Positions 5,934 through 6,141 of a stretch of 6,141 bases of DNA are shown here, piece after piece (positions within the stretch are counted from its first letter, which is position 1; the number at the start of each line of letters is the position of its first letter). The translations under genes were made by a program, and so were the position numbers. The stretch is from contig JAEPMM010000214.1 in the NCBI GenBank assembly GCA_017643965.1, forward strand, positions 1 through 6,141. Direction: 5' to 3'. This stretch comes from Marinobacter sp. (lineage in GTDB: Bacteria; Pseudomonadota; Gammaproteobacteria; Pseudomonadales; Oleiphilaceae). Below the pieces are notes generated by a model. It had not been told where the DNA came from, searched no databases, and was given only the letters and a program-made list of their open reading frames with translations.

Positions 5934-6141
5934 ATGAATATTCTCGTCATTGGCTCCGGCGGTCGTGAACACGCGCTGGCGTGGAAAGCTGCCCAGTCTC
6001 CGGACGCGGACCGCGTGTTTGTCGCGCCCGGCAACGCCGGCACCGCAAACGAGCCCGGCCTGGAAAACATCAACATCGACGGGATGGATCTGAACGGTCT
6101 GGCGGATTTTGACGCCGCGAATAACGTGGGCCTGACCATCG
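5934..6141 (+). CDS. purD: Phosphoribosylamine-glycine ligase (GAR synthetase), 5' part only
   Basis: PurD is an ATP-grasp ligase that joins glycine to phosphoribosylamine, the second step of de novo purine synthesis. Only the first 69 codons are in the window; the family is usually about 430 residues. The visible N-terminal domain starts MNILVIGSGGREHALAWK, the characteristic glycine-rich GGREHAL opening. VFVAPGNAGTA follows at 28-38. The rest of the fragment, to GLTI at 66-69, matches the first Rossmann-like subdomain, and the ATP-grasp core lies outside the window. The gene starts 12 nt after purH with a strong ribosome site, so the two are cotranscribed as in many gammaproteobacteria. The reading frame is intact to the window edge. 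Confidence 0.97.
   Translation, partial: MNILVIGSGGREHALAWKAAQSPDADRVFVAPGNAGTANEPGLENINIDGMDLNGLADFDAANNVGLTI

Noticed and set aside
4314..5972. Minus-strand open frame of 552 codons covering all of purH
   Set aside because: It is longer than purH but is the antisense shadow of a GC-rich gene. Its translation is dominated by Gly, His, Val and Asp, shows no recognisable motif, and the + strand PurH is unmistakable.

Overview
The window is an ordinary housekeeping stretch of a gammaproteobacterial chromosome. All seven genes lie on the + strand: the 3' end of accC, then prmA, a zinc-ribbon/DUF3426 membrane protein gene, dusB, fis, purH and the 5' end of purD. The base composition is fairly GC-rich. 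The protein sequences and the gene order (accC, prmA, zinc-ribbon gene, dusB-fis, purH-purD) fit a Marinobacter- or Pseudomonas-like organism. I favour Marinobacter or a close marine relative. That is recognition from memory, not a database result.

Layout. Bases 1-1388 hold accC (biotin carboxylase, fatty-acid synthesis) and prmA (ribosomal protein L11 methyltransferase), 7 nt apart and probably one transcript. Bases 1451-2725 encode a one-pass membrane protein. It has an N-terminal four-cysteine zinc ribbon, a long acidic and Pro/Ala-rich linker, a transmembrane helix and a periplasmic DUF3426 domain. Bases 2726-2941 are the main non-coding region. They hold two small hairpins, an AT-rich tract and a plausible sigma70 promoter (-35 at 2825, -10 at 2848) with a GC-rich discriminator, the layout expected for a growth-rate-controlled dusB-fis operon. 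dusB (tRNA-dihydrouridine synthase B) and fis (nucleoid protein) follow and overlap by 4 nt. A long bipartite hairpin at 4266-4312 separates fis from purH. A perfect extended -10 element overlaps the fis stop codon just before it. purH (the last two steps of IMP synthesis) and purD (GAR synthetase) follow, 12 nt apart, and the window ends inside purD.

Together the genes cover growth-linked functions: membrane lipid synthesis, ribosome and tRNA modification, chromosome architecture and rRNA control (Fis), and de novo purine synthesis. I see no mobile element, tRNA, rRNA, CRISPR array or defence gene, and no sign of a novel system. The points worth a second look are regulatory (the dusB-fis promoter and the fis-purH junction) and a few unusual residues in the AccC fragment.
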